The notes under the pieces are model-generated. The model was not told the DNA's origin and made no database searches. It worked only from the letters and a program-made list of their open reading frames with translations. Positions 27,235-35,398 of a DNA stretch of 64,000 bases are shown piece by piece; the first letter of the stretch is position 1; every line of letters begins with the position of its first letter. Source of the stretch: Bog-532 sp963742875 (GTDB lineage: Bacteria > Actinomycetota > Actinomycetes > Streptosporangiales > Streptosporangiaceae); NCBI GenBank assembly GCA_963742875.1, contig CAVUNO010000001.1, positions 1 to 64,000 of the forward strand, written 5' to 3'. The translations under genes and the position numbers were made by a program.

Positions 27235-27805
27235 CGGGTCACCGCGGACGTCGGCACGCCGTGCATCTGGGCCGCCCGCTACCTGCGCATGAACGGCACC
27301 CGCAGGCTGGTCGGTTCCTTCAATCACGGAACGATGGCCAATGCGGTACCGCACGTACTTCGCAGGAATCGCCCGATCCGCAGGATTGTTCGGGGCGACG
27401 GTGGCCAAGGTCGGCGAACTGGTGGATGCGCTGCGCGCGGCGTTCGACCGCGACGGGCCAGCCCTGGTCGACGTCCGCACCACCCGGCACGAGCTCGCCC
27501 TGCCGCCCAAGCTGACCTACCGCGAGATCAAGGGCTTCACCCTGTATGCGACCAGGACGATCCTGTCCGGAGAAGGAGACGAGTTGGTCGACCTCGCCCG
27601 CGACCGGGTCCTGCAGCTAGGCCGCCACGTTCCGGCCGTCACGATCGTCATCGATACGCCGGAGCGCATCGCTACGGCGTTTGACGTCATCGACGAGCTC
27701 ACCAGCGAGCGCGGGCTTGTGACCAGCGAGACCATTCCCGCCCTGCGAGCGACGACCGGCGACCGCCGCCGCGGCGGACTGAGACTCGCGACGCACCACC
27801 TGTAG
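27235..27805 (+). pseudogene. Pyruvate oxidase/dehydrogenase (ThDP) remnant fused to a DUF190 tail
   Basis: First piece (27240-27340): TADVGTPCIWAARYLRMNGT, then RRLVGSFNHGTMANAVP, a ThDP-enzyme core. After a jump the second piece reads FAGIARSAGLFGATVAKVGE, ALVDVRTTRHELALPPKLT and GFTLYATRTILSGEGDELVD, the C-terminus of PoxB-like enzymes. It then runs without a break into LGRHVPAVTIVIDTPERIAT and ELTSERGLVTSE, the second half of a DUF190 protein. The open frame from 27341 could be translated, but both halves are partial, so I treat it as a deletion scar. Confidence 0.75.
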
Positions 27806-27947
27806 CGGCCCGGCCACCGGCGCCTGACCAGGCGTGTTGCTGGACATCGGCGAGTACCACGGCGACGACGCCCCCCCAAGCACTCTCGATCACGATGCGG
27901 GCACCTGATCATGATGCCGTCACCTGGTATGGCGCATCCTTATGTAG

Positions 27948-28943
27948 GTGAGCGTGCGGCCCGGTCTTCCTATCCAGTCGCGCCGGTACCGCTGCCCCCG
28001 GCGGGGACCGAGGCGTGGCCTTCACGGCTGGCTGGGCGCCGGTGCCGTGGCCGTCACCGGCCTGACCGCGGTGGCCTGCACTTCGGCGCCGGCGGCCGCT
28101 CCGTCGGCGAACGGTACGCACCCGGTCCGCACGGCGCCCGCCTCTCACGGTCCGGTCACACCCACAGCCCCGGCCAGTCCGGCCCCTCTGAGTCCCACGG
28201 CCGCCCCGCCTGCACCGCAGGTCATCGTCTCCCGGGTCCGGGCCACGGACGGATCGGTGGTCACCGTGGCGGCGTTCCGCGGGCCAGTGCAGTACGTGCT
28301 GCACAACGGCAGTGAGGATCCCGGGGCGGCGGCGGGACTGGTCAGGGCCGGGCCTGCCGTCACCGGCGCCGAACGCCAGCACCTGCTCGCCGCCTTCAAC
28401 GGGGGGTTCAAGCTATCCGCGGGAGGGGGCGGGTACGAGCAGGAGGGCCGCGTCATCGCCACACTGCGCGCGGGCCTCGCCAGCCTGGTGATCGACCGCT
28501 CCGGACAGGCCCGGATCGGGATCTGGGGCGCCAGCGTGCCCGTGCCGGGCGAGGCGGTATACAGCGTCCGCCAGAATCTGCGGCCCCTCGTCTACCGGGG
28601 GCAACCGACCAGCGCGGCGGCCGATCCGGGTTTGTGGGGCGCCACCCTCGGCGGTGGCGCGTTCGTGGCCCGCAGCGCCGTCGCCCAGGACAATCACGGT
28701 GATCTCCTGTTCGCGGGGAGCATGTCCGCGACGCCCGCCGACCTGGCGGAGGCCCTGACGGCCAAGGGAGCACGGATCGCGATGGAACTGGACATTAACC
28801 CGGAATGGGTCCAGCTTGACATCGCCAGCGCCCCGGGTGGCCCGCTGACGGCCGCCATCCCCGGTCAGAATCGTCCCGCCAGCCAATTCCTCGCGGGCTG
28901 GACCCGTGACTTCTTTACCGTGCTGGCCGCTGCCTCCCCCTGA
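27948..28943 (+). CDS. Phosphodiester glycosidase family (NAGPA domain) lipoprotein
   Basis: 331 residues. N-terminal RRGPRRGLHGWLGAGAVAVT and a Cys in LTAVACTSAP indicate a Tat-type lipoprotein signal. A Pro/Ala-rich linker reaches about residue 85. The NAGPA domain has TVAAFRGPVQYVLHNGSEDP, LLAAFNGGFKL, GYEQEG, ASLVIDRSGQARIG, ALTAKGARIAMELDINPEWV and the C-terminal GWTRDFFTVLAA. Such domains hydrolyse phosphodiester-linked sugars in capsule or wall polymers. A close paralogue lies at 54216. The GTG start is uncertain. Confidence 0.85.
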   Translation: MSVRPGLPIQSRRYRCPRRGPRRGLHGWLGAGAVAVTGLTAVACTSAPAAAPSANGTHPVRTAPASHGPVTPTAPASPAPLSPTAAPPAPQVIVSRVRATDGSVVTVAAFRGPVQYVLHNGSEDPGAAAGLVRAGPAVTGAERQHLLAAFNGGFKLSAGGGGYEQEGRVIATLRAGLASLVIDRSGQARIGIWGASVPVPGEAVYSVRQNLRPLVYRGQPTSAAADPGLWGATLGGGAFVARSAVAQDNHGDLLFAGSMSATPADLAEALTAKGARIAMELDINPEWVQLDIASAPGGPLTAAIPGQNRPASQFLAGWTRDFFTVLAAASP

Positions 28944-29099
28944 CCGGACTGACATCGCGACGAAGTCGCGGGCCCACGAGGGCGGCGGGAGCGGGCAACG
29001 CGGTCCCGCGCTGGCCGTGGACGGCATCTGTTGGTCTTATACGGGTGGAGGTATGTTGTGTGGGCGCAGAAGGGCACGCCGGTCTCTGGCGTTGTTATG

Positions 29100-29115
29100 A
29101 TACCCCCGAGGGTAT
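29100..29115. promoter_or_regulatory. CsoR-type operator 1
   Basis: ATACCCCCGAGGGTAT, an inverted repeat of the known CsoR/CstR class, 70 bp before the repressor gene. Implies autoregulation. Confidence 0.8.
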
Positions 29116-29184
29116 CTTTGCATTATCCCGGCAAATGACAGCCTCGGGTGCTGGCGGCCCGGGCCCGACACTCAGGGAGTTGCC

Positions 29185-29463
29185 GTGGACGTGGACGGCC
29201 AGACGATCGCGGACGTAGTCAAGCGGCTCCGCCGTGCCCAGGGCCAGGTCGGCGGCGTCATCAAGATGATCGAAGACGGCCGCGACTGCGCCGACGTCGT
29301 CACCCAGCTGGCCGCGGCCTCCCGGGCCCTCGACCGGGCCGGCTTCAAGATCATCGCGACCGGCCTCCAGCAATGCGCCGCACAGGAGCAGGATGGCGGG
29401 CGCGACGGCACGGCCCGCAACGACCGCGCCCAGCTCGAGAAGCTCTTCCTCTCCCTGGCCTGA
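29185..29463 (+). CDS. CsoR/CstR-family repressor
   Basis: 92 residues, all-helical DUF156 family. It has IADVVKRLRRAQGQVGGVIK, then Cys35 in EDGRDCADVV and Cys64 in GLQQCAAQ. Copper-sensing CsoR also needs a His four residues before the second Cys; here that position is Gly60. With only the two Cys it looks like the persulfide-sensing CstR group, an inference from ligand residues. Three matching operators lie before this gene, the gene at 29576 and the AhpD-like gene at 31922, defining a local regulon. GTG 29185 has GGGAG upstream. Confidence 0.85.
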   Translation: MDVDGQTIADVVKRLRRAQGQVGGVIKMIEDGRDCADVVTQLAAASRALDRAGFKIIATGLQQCAAQEQDGGRDGTARNDRAQLEKLFLSLA

Positions 29464-29534
29464 CTAGTCCGGCCTGGCACCGTCCGCAAAGCAACAGCGG
29501 GAATGCGCGGCCATTTTCCCATGCTGACCCTGTT

Positions 29535-29550
29535 ATACCCCAACGGGTAT
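29535..29550. promoter_or_regulatory. CsoR-type operator 2
   Basis: ATACCCCAACGGGTAT, 25 bp before the start of the gene at 29576; likely controls 29576 and the TerC fusion behind it. Confidence 0.8.
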
Positions 29551-29575
29551 CAACACAGCAGCGCGGAGGCTTGCC

Positions 29576-29908
29576 ATGGACACGAGGATCCCCGGAACCG
29601 ATGACGCCAGCGGCACCGGCGGTCATCTCAGCTTCCGGACCACGTGCGGTCGGGACATGCGGGTGGGCCATCTCTCTCTCGGCGGGAGCCAGCACCCGGC
29701 CCAGCGCGTCAGTCTCGGTATCGGCGCCTCGTCGGCGGCGGAAAGCGGCACCTGGGCGGGCCTCACGGCCAGCGAGGCACGGTGGCTCGCCGCGGCCCTG
29801 CTCGCGCAGGCGGCCGCGTGCGACGAGTACCCGGGCGGGCCCACTGGCGGGCCGTCGGGCGGGGCTTCGGGGGTGCCGCCGGGCGGGGCTACGCATCGCG
29901 CTACTTGA
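29576..29908 (+). CDS. Hypothetical protein controlled by the CsoR-type repressor
   Basis: 110 residues, not recognised. The body reads HLSFRTTCGRDMRVGHLSLG, RVSLGIGASS and WAGLTASEARWLAAALLAQA, and the tail is Gly/Pro-rich. It has one Cys near residue 24 (TTCGRD). Soluble by composition. GGAGG stands 7 nt before the ATG and operator 2 lies directly upstream. The next gene on the strand is the TerC fusion 58 bp downstream, so the two may form an operon under the persulfide or metal repressor. Confidence 0.65.
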   Translation: MDTRIPGTDDASGTGGHLSFRTTCGRDMRVGHLSLGGSQHPAQRVSLGIGASSAAESGTWAGLTASEARWLAAALLAQAAACDEYPGGPTGGPSGGASGVPPGGATHRAT

Positions 29909-29966
29909 TGCGGGTCACCCGTGACGGTGATAGTAAGCGTGTGACTTCCGCCCGGGAACGGCCCAC

Positions 29967-31424
29967 ATGACGATCCCGGCCTGGCTATGGGCGGTAGCGG
30001 CGGGCGGCCTGGTGGCCGCGGTCGCCGCGGAGATCGTACTGACAGGGCGGCCCGGGCACGAGTCGTTCACGGTACGCGGGGCGATCAGGTGGGCCGCGGT
30101 CTACGTGTCGCTGGCGGCGGGCTTCGGGCTTGCGCTCGGGGCGACGGCCGGATGGCCAGTGGCGGGCCAGTTCTACGGCGGCTACCTCACCGAGTACAGC
30201 CTGAGCCTGGACAACTTGTTCATATTCTACGTGATCATGAGCTGGTTCGCGGTGCCCGCGGCCCGTCAGCATCGGGTCCTGTTCCTGGGGATCGGGCTGG
30301 CCCTGGTGCTGCGATCAGTCCTCATCGTGGCCGGGGCCGCGGCCATTCACCGCTTCGGATGGCTCTTCTACCCGATGGGCGTGTTCCTGTTGTGGACCGC
30401 CGCCGGGCTGATCTCAGGTCGCTCCGCCAGGCCGCAGGAGGACCAGCACACCCGGCTGAGGTCCTGGCTGCGGCGGCGCATTCGGCAGGCCGACGACGAT
30501 GACGGCAGCCGCCTGATCGTCTGGCGGTCCGGGCGGCCGGTGGCCACCTCGCTGTTTTTGCTGGCCGCCGCGATCGGGCTGGCCGACGTGGCGTTCGCGT
30601 TCGACTCGATCCCGGCCGTTTTCGGCATCACGACCAGCGCCGCCCTGATCGTGGCGTGCAACGTGTTCGCGCTGATGGGGCTCCGCCAGTTGTATGTGCT
30701 GCTGGTCCGGACACTCGACCGGATCGTGTACCTGCACGTCGGCCTGGCCGTCATCTGTGCCTTCATCGGCGTGAAACTACTGCTGGAGGCGCTGGACAGC
30801 TCCGGGGTGGCTTGGGCGGTGAACATCCCGGCCTGGATTTCGGTGACCGTGGTCGGCGCCGTGCTGCTGATCACCGCGGTCGCGGGCCTGGTGGCCAGGC
30901 GGGCCGGAGGGCACGATCACGCGCGGCGGCTCCCCCGGCCGGCGGACGGGGAACGCCGGTTCGCGATCGTAGACACCGACGGGAACGGCGTCTGGCAGCG
31001 CGCAGACGGCGAGGAGCTGACGCGCAAGCTGTGCGAGACCTTTGGTTACGCGCCCGATTCGGCGCTGGGCCGGGCGGTGGCCAGCGGGCAGCGGGCCCTG
31101 TTCGACGTGATGCTGGCGCACATGGACGCCAACGGCGACCAGGAAATCTCGCGGGATGAGTTCGCCGCGGGCCTGAACCGCGCCATCGAGGACCGGCCAG
31201 GTTTCGACACCGCTGTACGCGCCGCGGCGGTTGCGCTGATCCAGGTGGCGGACCGTGACGGCAACGGGGTCCTGGACCCTGCGGAATACCGGCAGCTCGC
31301 CGCGGTCTACGGAACCAGCACGGATGAGGCCGAACGCGCGTTCAGCCGACTCGACCTGGACCGTAACGGGTTCGTGGACACCGCGGAACTCAGCCTGGGA
31401 ATCTGCCAGTTCTTCGCCGCGTGA
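29967..31424 (+). CDS. TerC-family membrane transporter fused to four EF-hands
   Basis: 485 residues. Residues about 1-310 are TerC: eight or nine membrane helices with the acidic motifs LSLDNLFIFYVI and FAFDSIPAVFGIT that bind the exported divalent cation (Mn or Ca in studied members). After a short cytoplasmic linker come four EF-hand loops starting at residues 336 (DTDGNGVWQRADGEEL), 387 (DANGDQEISRDEF), 429 (DRDGNGVLDPAEY) and 463 (DLDRNGFVDTAEL), three of them with near-canonical ligands. This suggests a transporter gated by cytosolic calcium. ATG 29967 is preceded by a weak ribosome site. Confidence 0.9.
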   Translation: MTIPAWLWAVAAGGLVAAVAAEIVLTGRPGHESFTVRGAIRWAAVYVSLAAGFGLALGATAGWPVAGQFYGGYLTEYSLSLDNLFIFYVIMSWFAVPAARQHRVLFLGIGLALVLRSVLIVAGAAAIHRFGWLFYPMGVFLLWTAAGLISGRSARPQEDQHTRLRSWLRRRIRQADDDDGSRLIVWRSGRPVATSLFLLAAAIGLADVAFAFDSIPAVFGITTSAALIVACNVFALMGLRQLYVLLVRTLDRIVYLHVGLAVICAFIGVKLLLEALDSSGVAWAVNIPAWISVTVVGAVLLITAVAGLVARRAGGHDHARRLPRPADGERRFAIVDTDGNGVWQRADGEELTRKLCETFGYAPDSALGRAVASGQRALFDVMLAHMDANGDQEISRDEFAAGLNRAIEDRPGFDTAVRAAAVALIQVADRDGNGVLDPAEYRQLAAVYGTSTDEAERAFSRLDLDRNGFVDTAELSLGICQFFAA

Positions 31425-31446
31425 CGGCAGGCGGGTGACGGTGGCC

Positions 31447-31502
31447 GCCTGACGGTGGGCGCCTGACGGTGGGCGCCTGACGGTGGGCGCCTGACGATGG
31501 GC
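31447..31502. repeat. Four 14-bp tandem repeats
   Basis: Unit GCCTGACGGTGGGC, four copies end to end; the fourth has one change (GACGATGG). It lies between the convergent TerC fusion and AhpD-like genes. Confidence 0.9.
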
Positions 31503-31532
31503 CGCGGGGCGGCCGGTCTGCCCGTCACCGGC

Positions 31533-31922
31533 TCAGTGGCTGGCCGATGCTCCGTTGGTCGCGCTGACTCGCTCGCTGTAGAACTCCTGAACGGCGGCGA
31601 ACGCCCGCGCCCCGTAGACGGTGGCGGGGCCGCCGTTCATAAGGAAGGTGACGCCGATCGCCTCGGCCGCTTCCTGCGGGCTGGCCCCATGCTGAACCGC
31701 CGCGTGCGCGTGCGCGGCGATACATCCGTCGCACTCCTTTCCGACCGCGATGGCCAGGGCGATGAGCTCCTTTGTCTTGGCGTCCAGCACGCCCGCGCCG
31801 AGCGCTGAATCGTGGAGTTCCTTGTAACCCGCGTAGACCTGCGGGATCGCGTGCCGCAGCTCGCGCATCGGCGCCCGAAGTTCGTCGCGCACAGTCTTTC
31901 CGTAACTCTTCCCGTAACTCAT
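31533..31922 (-). CDS. Carboxymuconolactone decarboxylase/AhpD-family protein
   Basis: 129 residues. The AhpD core is present: KTKELIALAIAVGKECDGCI with the CxxC redox pair followed by AAHAHAAVQHGAS and EAAEAIGVTFLMNGGP. Members are small alkylhydroperoxidase-like proteins, and redox Cys suit a thiol or sulfur stress role. ATG 31922 has GGGAGG 8 nt upstream, better than the ATG at 31952. A CsoR-type operator ends 29 bp upstream, so the repressor at 29185 probably controls it. Confidence 0.88.
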   Translation of the reverse strand: MSYGKSYGKTVRDELRAPMRELRHAIPQVYAGYKELHDSALGAGVLDAKTKELIALAIAVGKECDGCIAAHAHAAVQHGASPQEAAEAIGVTFLMNGGPATVYGARAFAAVQEFYSERVSATNGASASH

Positions 31923-31950
31923 CTGACTGCTCCTCCCGGCGATGGGATTC

Positions 31951-31966
31951 ATACCTCCGGGAGTAT
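31951..31966. promoter_or_regulatory. CsoR-type operator 3
   Basis: ATACCTCCGGGAGTAT, same inverted-repeat geometry as operators 1 and 2, directly upstream of the AhpD-like gene. Confidence 0.75.
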
Positions 31967-32029
31967 GCAGCGGTCCCGGGTAGTACCGCCACGGCCGTAC
32001 GTCCCGTCTTCAGCGGGTAATAGTGAGGC

Positions 32030-33049
32030 GTGACTGCCTGGGTGCTGCACGTGGACCTCGACCAGTTCATCGCCGCGGTCGAGGTGCTGCGCCGCCCTGA
32101 GCTGCGCGGGCAGGCGGTGATCGTCGGCGGTGACGGCGATCCGGCCAAACGCGGGGTGGTGAGCACGGCCTCCTACGAGGCGCGGGCGTATGGGGTGCAT
32201 TCCGGACAGCCGTTGCGGACGGCGGCCCGGCTCTGCCCCGATGCGGTGTTCCTGCCGGTGGACCGGGAGGCGTATGAGGCGGTCTCGGCCGAGGTGATGA
32301 CGGCGCTGCGCGAATCCGGCGCCGTGCTGGAGGTCATCGGGTGGGACGAGGCGTTCCTGGGGATCGACGATGAGGATCCGGAACAATTCGCCCGCGGGCT
32401 CCAGCAACGGATCCGCGACGCCACGCAGCTGGACAGCACGGTCGGGATCGGCCAGAACAAGCTGCAGGCCAAGCTGGCCACTGGGTTCGGCAAGCCGGCA
32501 GGTGTTTTCCGGCTGACGGACGAGAACTGGTCCGACGTGCTGGGCGACCGCCCCACGGACGCGCTGTGGGGGATCGGCGCCAAGACCGCCCGGAAGCTGC
32601 GCGAACTCGGCCTGCACACGGTGCGGGAGCTAGCCTCCGCCGACCCGGGCGGGCTGGCGCAGCAGTTCGGCCCGGCGACCGGGCCCTGGCTGGTGCTGAC
32701 CGCGCAGGGCCGGGGCGGCCGCGACGTGGACGACACGCCGCAGCCGGCCCGGTCGCACGGCCGGGAGGTCACCTTCCAGGAGGACATCGCGGACCGGGAG
32801 CGCGTGACCGAGGAGGTCGCGCGCCTAGCCGAGCTGGTGGCGGCCGAGCTGGCAACCATGGAGCGGCCCGCCGTCCGGGTGGTGGTCAAGGTCCGCTACG
32901 CGCCGTTCATCACGCAGACGCACGGGCAGTCGCTGGACAGGCCCACCGTGGACGCGACGGCGATCCGGGAGGCCGCGCTGGCGGCCCTGAACCGGTTCAC
33001 CGGCCGCCGCCCGGTTCGCCTCCTCGGGATACGGGCCCAGTTCAGATAG
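32030..33049 (+). CDS. dinB: Y-family DNA polymerase IV
   Basis: 339 residues. The catalytic acidic motifs are HVDLDQF (Asp9, Asp11) and GWDEAFLGI, the latter replacing the usual SIDEA, a variant typical of one actinobacterial DinB branch. RRPELRGQAVIVGGDGDPAK and VGIGQNKLQAKLATGFGKP follow. The little-finger domain ends RLLGIRAQF. Translesion polymerase. There is no C-terminal clamp-binding peptide of the classical QLxLF type. GTG 32030 is the start used; ribosome-site spacing is poor. Confidence 0.92.
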   Translation: MTAWVLHVDLDQFIAAVEVLRRPELRGQAVIVGGDGDPAKRGVVSTASYEARAYGVHSGQPLRTAARLCPDAVFLPVDREAYEAVSAEVMTALRESGAVLEVIGWDEAFLGIDDEDPEQFARGLQQRIRDATQLDSTVGIGQNKLQAKLATGFGKPAGVFRLTDENWSDVLGDRPTDALWGIGAKTARKLRELGLHTVRELASADPGGLAQQFGPATGPWLVLTAQGRGGRDVDDTPQPARSHGREVTFQEDIADRERVTEEVARLAELVAAELATMERPAVRVVVKVRYAPFITQTHGQSLDRPTVDATAIREAALAALNRFTGRRPVRLLGIRAQFR

Positions 33050-33056
33050 CCACGGC

Positions 33057-33794
33057 TCAGGCGGCCGCCGTAGCCGTCCCGGGCCTGCGCGCCCAGAGCA
33101 GCAGGAGACCCAGCCCGGACAGCAGGGCCGCCCCGCCCAGGCCGAACAGCCAGAGCTGCTGGGCCCCCGCGGCTCCGCCGCCGCCGGTGGCCGGGGCGCC
33201 CTGCGGCATCTCGGCCACCGCCACACCCAGCTCCGACGCCGCCTGCTGGGCCAGGCTGAGGTGCATCTTCAGCATCGGCATGGCGGCGCTGGCGAAGTCC
33301 TTCACCTTCCAGTTGCTGCCGATCACCGCCTCCTGCCGGAACAGCAAGATGGCCTGCTCGTGGGCGATCACACTGGCCTGGGCGAAGGCGACGTTCAGGT
33401 TGTGGCCGGATTGCGACTCGATCTGGGCCGCCTCGGCCTGCTGCTGCGAGCTGGGACTCGCGGGGATGGCGACACCAAGCCCGGCCGCCAGCTGCCGCAG
33501 CTCGGCCAGCGCGGTGGTGTGGTCGCTGACGTAACGGGCGGCCACGCTGTCCAGCGGCTCGGCCACCCGAAACTCGACGTTCTTGCTGATCGACAGCTCG
33601 GCAATGTTGGCCTGCGCGGCCGCGGCCATAAAGGCCCGGTCCTGGCCCGATACCGTTAACGTGGCGGGCCGCGTCGTCGCCCCCTGCGCCGGGTTCGCCA
33701 CCGCGGCGGCCGTGACGAGGGCCGCGGAGATCGCGAAGCAGACCGCGGCGAGGCCGAGGGCCAGCCGGGGGCCGGCTTTGCGGTGACGCTTCAT
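33057..33794 (-). CDS. DUF4142 exported protein with C-terminal membrane anchor
   Basis: 245 residues. Signal sequence RLALGLAAVCFAISAALVTA. The DUF4142 ferritin-like helical domain has SGQDRAFMAAAAQANIAELS, then RYVSDHTTALAELRQLAAG and WKVKDFASAAMPMLKMHLSL. A Gly-rich spacer, a hydrophobic helix (LFGLGGAALLSGLGLLLLW) and Arg-rich end follow, like a wall or membrane anchor. ATG 33794 has GGAGG 4 nt upstream. The neighbour on the other strand is a sortase, but no LPXTG-like signal is evident here. Confidence 0.85.
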   Translation of the reverse strand: MKRHRKAGPRLALGLAAVCFAISAALVTAAAVANPAQGATTRPATLTVSGQDRAFMAAAAQANIAELSISKNVEFRVAEPLDSVAARYVSDHTTALAELRQLAAGLGVAIPASPSSQQQAEAAQIESQSGHNLNVAFAQASVIAHEQAILLFRQEAVIGSNWKVKDFASAAMPMLKMHLSLAQQAASELGVAVAEMPQGAPATGGGGAAGAQQLWLFGLGGAALLSGLGLLLLWARRPGTATAAA

Positions 33795-33967
33795 GGTGCC
33801 TCCATTGAACTCGCGTGGACTGGTATGCGTACATAAAGGCAGAAGCCACAGCCGTCTTACCGCTCTACCAAGGGGAACGACGGCCGGTCGACCCCGGTTC
33901 GGCCGGAACGGCGCCTTTCGCCGGAGGGCCGACCCGGGCAGGAGGCCCCGCGAGAATCGGAGTTCCG

Positions 33968-34722
33968 ATGCCCGCACGCGCACGCAGGACGATTACGGCC
34001 ATCTCAGGGCCCTCCGCAGGCCGCGGGTCAAAACTGCCTTAATCGCAGCCGCGGTCCTGATCATCGGGGGTGGAACCGCTATCGGCGTCGCGGTCAGCAG
34101 CCAGCATCATGCTCCGCAGCCGGCCCGTTCGGCAGCAGGGGCGACCGGCCCGGGATCGGCGCCGGCAGGCGCACCGACCCCAGCGGCATCGGGCCCGCTG
34201 CCCTGGGCCGGCGAGACGGCCCAGCAACTGGAGGCCGCCGACGGGCCCACCCTGCCGCGCTCGGTGCCCGTCTCGCTGCAGATTCCCGCCCTGGGGGTCA
34301 GCTCGAAGCTGATGCGCCTCGGCCTGGCCAGGGACGGAACGATGCAGGTACCGCCGTTGTTCGGGCAGCCCAGTGAGGCCGGCTGGTACGAGTACTCCCC
34401 CACGCCGGGGCAGCTCGGACCGTCGGTCATCGTCGGGCACATCGACACCTACCGGGGGCCGTCGGTGTTCTACCAGCTCGGTGCCGCCCGCCCCGGCGAA
34501 GAGGTCGACGTCGGCCTGGCCGACCGGACCACCGCGGTCTTCCGGGTCACCGGCGTGCGCGAGTACAGCAAGTCCAGCTTCCCGTCCCGCACCGTCTACG
34601 GCCCGACCAACAGCGCAGCCCTGCGGCTCATCACCTGCGGCGGCGGTTTCGACCCCACAACAGGCCACTACCTGGGCAGCACCGTGGTCTTCGCGTCGCT
34701 GGTGTCCGGCCGCCCCGGCTGA
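33968..34722 (+). CDS. Class F sortase (5' end uncertain, possible frameshift)
   Basis: From about 34040 the protein has a membrane anchor (VKTALIAAAVLIIGGGTAIG), an Ala/Pro linker, then SVPVSLQIPALGVSSKLMRL, catalytic His in VIVGHIDTYRG and catalytic Cys in LRLITCGGGF, the class F pattern. The C-terminus is normal. No ATG, GTG or TTG exists in this frame between 33805 and the domain. ATG 33968 (after GGAG) lies in another frame (MPARARR), so one shift in the CGCACGC repeat would join them. Sortases attach or cross-link surface proteins; the substrate is not evident. Confidence 0.8.
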
Positions 34723-34732
34723 TCGCCGTCCG

Positions 34733-34935
34733 GTGATCGAGAACCCGGCGCAGCTGCCCGGCGTGGTCGACATCGCGATCCGCACCGCCCTGGCCCGGCG
34801 CGGAGTCGCGCACCTGACCTTCCGCAACGACGTGCAGGTCGCCGACACGGACGAGGAACCCTACCAGCACGTGGCGCCCGCCCGGCCGCCCGCCACCGCG
34901 CCCATCTACCTGCCGCCTCCCGGACGGGCGCGGTG
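34733..34935 (+). pseudogene. Pyruvate oxidase/dehydrogenase (ThDP) middle fragment
   Basis: Reads ENPAQLPGVVDIAIRTALAR, then RGVAHLTFRNDVQVADTDEE and YQHVAPARPPATAPIYLP, the region joining the ThDP-binding and central domains of PoxB-like enzymes (about residues 145-210). Both ends break off. It does not overlap the PoxB C-terminal pieces at 27.2-27.6 kb, so both could derive from one gene. Confidence 0.75.
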
Positions 34936-35134
34936 CTCGGGTATCCCGAGCACGGCGCCGGGTGCGGGATGCGCCGCCGGGTGCGGGATGCGGGGCGGCG
35001 GCCACTCTTACTGGCCCGGGGGATGTGAGCCGCGCGGGACAAACGGGTTACGATCAACTCCCTCAGCACTACGAGAATTGAGGGCATCAGATGCGGGACA
35101 CGCGGATACCGGGCGCGGCCGGGCGGGCGGACCG

Positions 35135-35254
35135 TTGACCGGCGAGTGGGACTTCCGTGGGATCGATGCGGGCGAGGGACTGCCCGACATCGACACGTCG
35201 GTCCCGCACTCGGCCCGCATCTACGACTACATCCTGGGCGGACACTTCCTCTAA
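35135..35254 (+). pseudogene. DUF574 SAM-dependent methyltransferase, N-terminal piece
   Basis: TTG 35135, then TGEWDFRGIDAGEGLPDIDT and SVPHSARIYDYILGG followed by HFL and a stop. This is the first ~38 residues of the DUF574 methyltransferase family, ending where KDNFAVDR should come. The remainder of such a protein, starting LGSKDNFAVDRQ, is at 50132. Confidence 0.8.
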
Positions 35255-35345
35255 GCACACATTAATGGCGCGGGCTCGGTGTCGTCTAGTCCGCCGCTAC
35301 ATCATCTAGGGCTGGTCTGGGCGGGGTTGTGCAATCGGCGCTGGG

Positions 35346-35385
35346 CTACATGGACTTGAACCACGGACCTCTTCCGTGTCTCCCC
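35346..35385 (-). other. tRNA 3'-half-like sequence
   Basis: On the minus strand GTCCGTGGTTCAAGTCCATG forms a T-arm (five pairs, one G-T) with a TTCAAGT loop, followed by TAGCCCA like an acceptor end. The 5' half is not visible, so this may be an integration-site remnant or chance. Confidence 0.25.
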
Positions 35386-35398
35386 GCCTGTCGTGAGC

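Noticed and set aside
33800..33880. tRNA-like words on the minus strand (GGTAGAGCGG, GTTCAAT)
   Set aside because: The anticodon and T stems do not pair, and no acceptor stem can be built.
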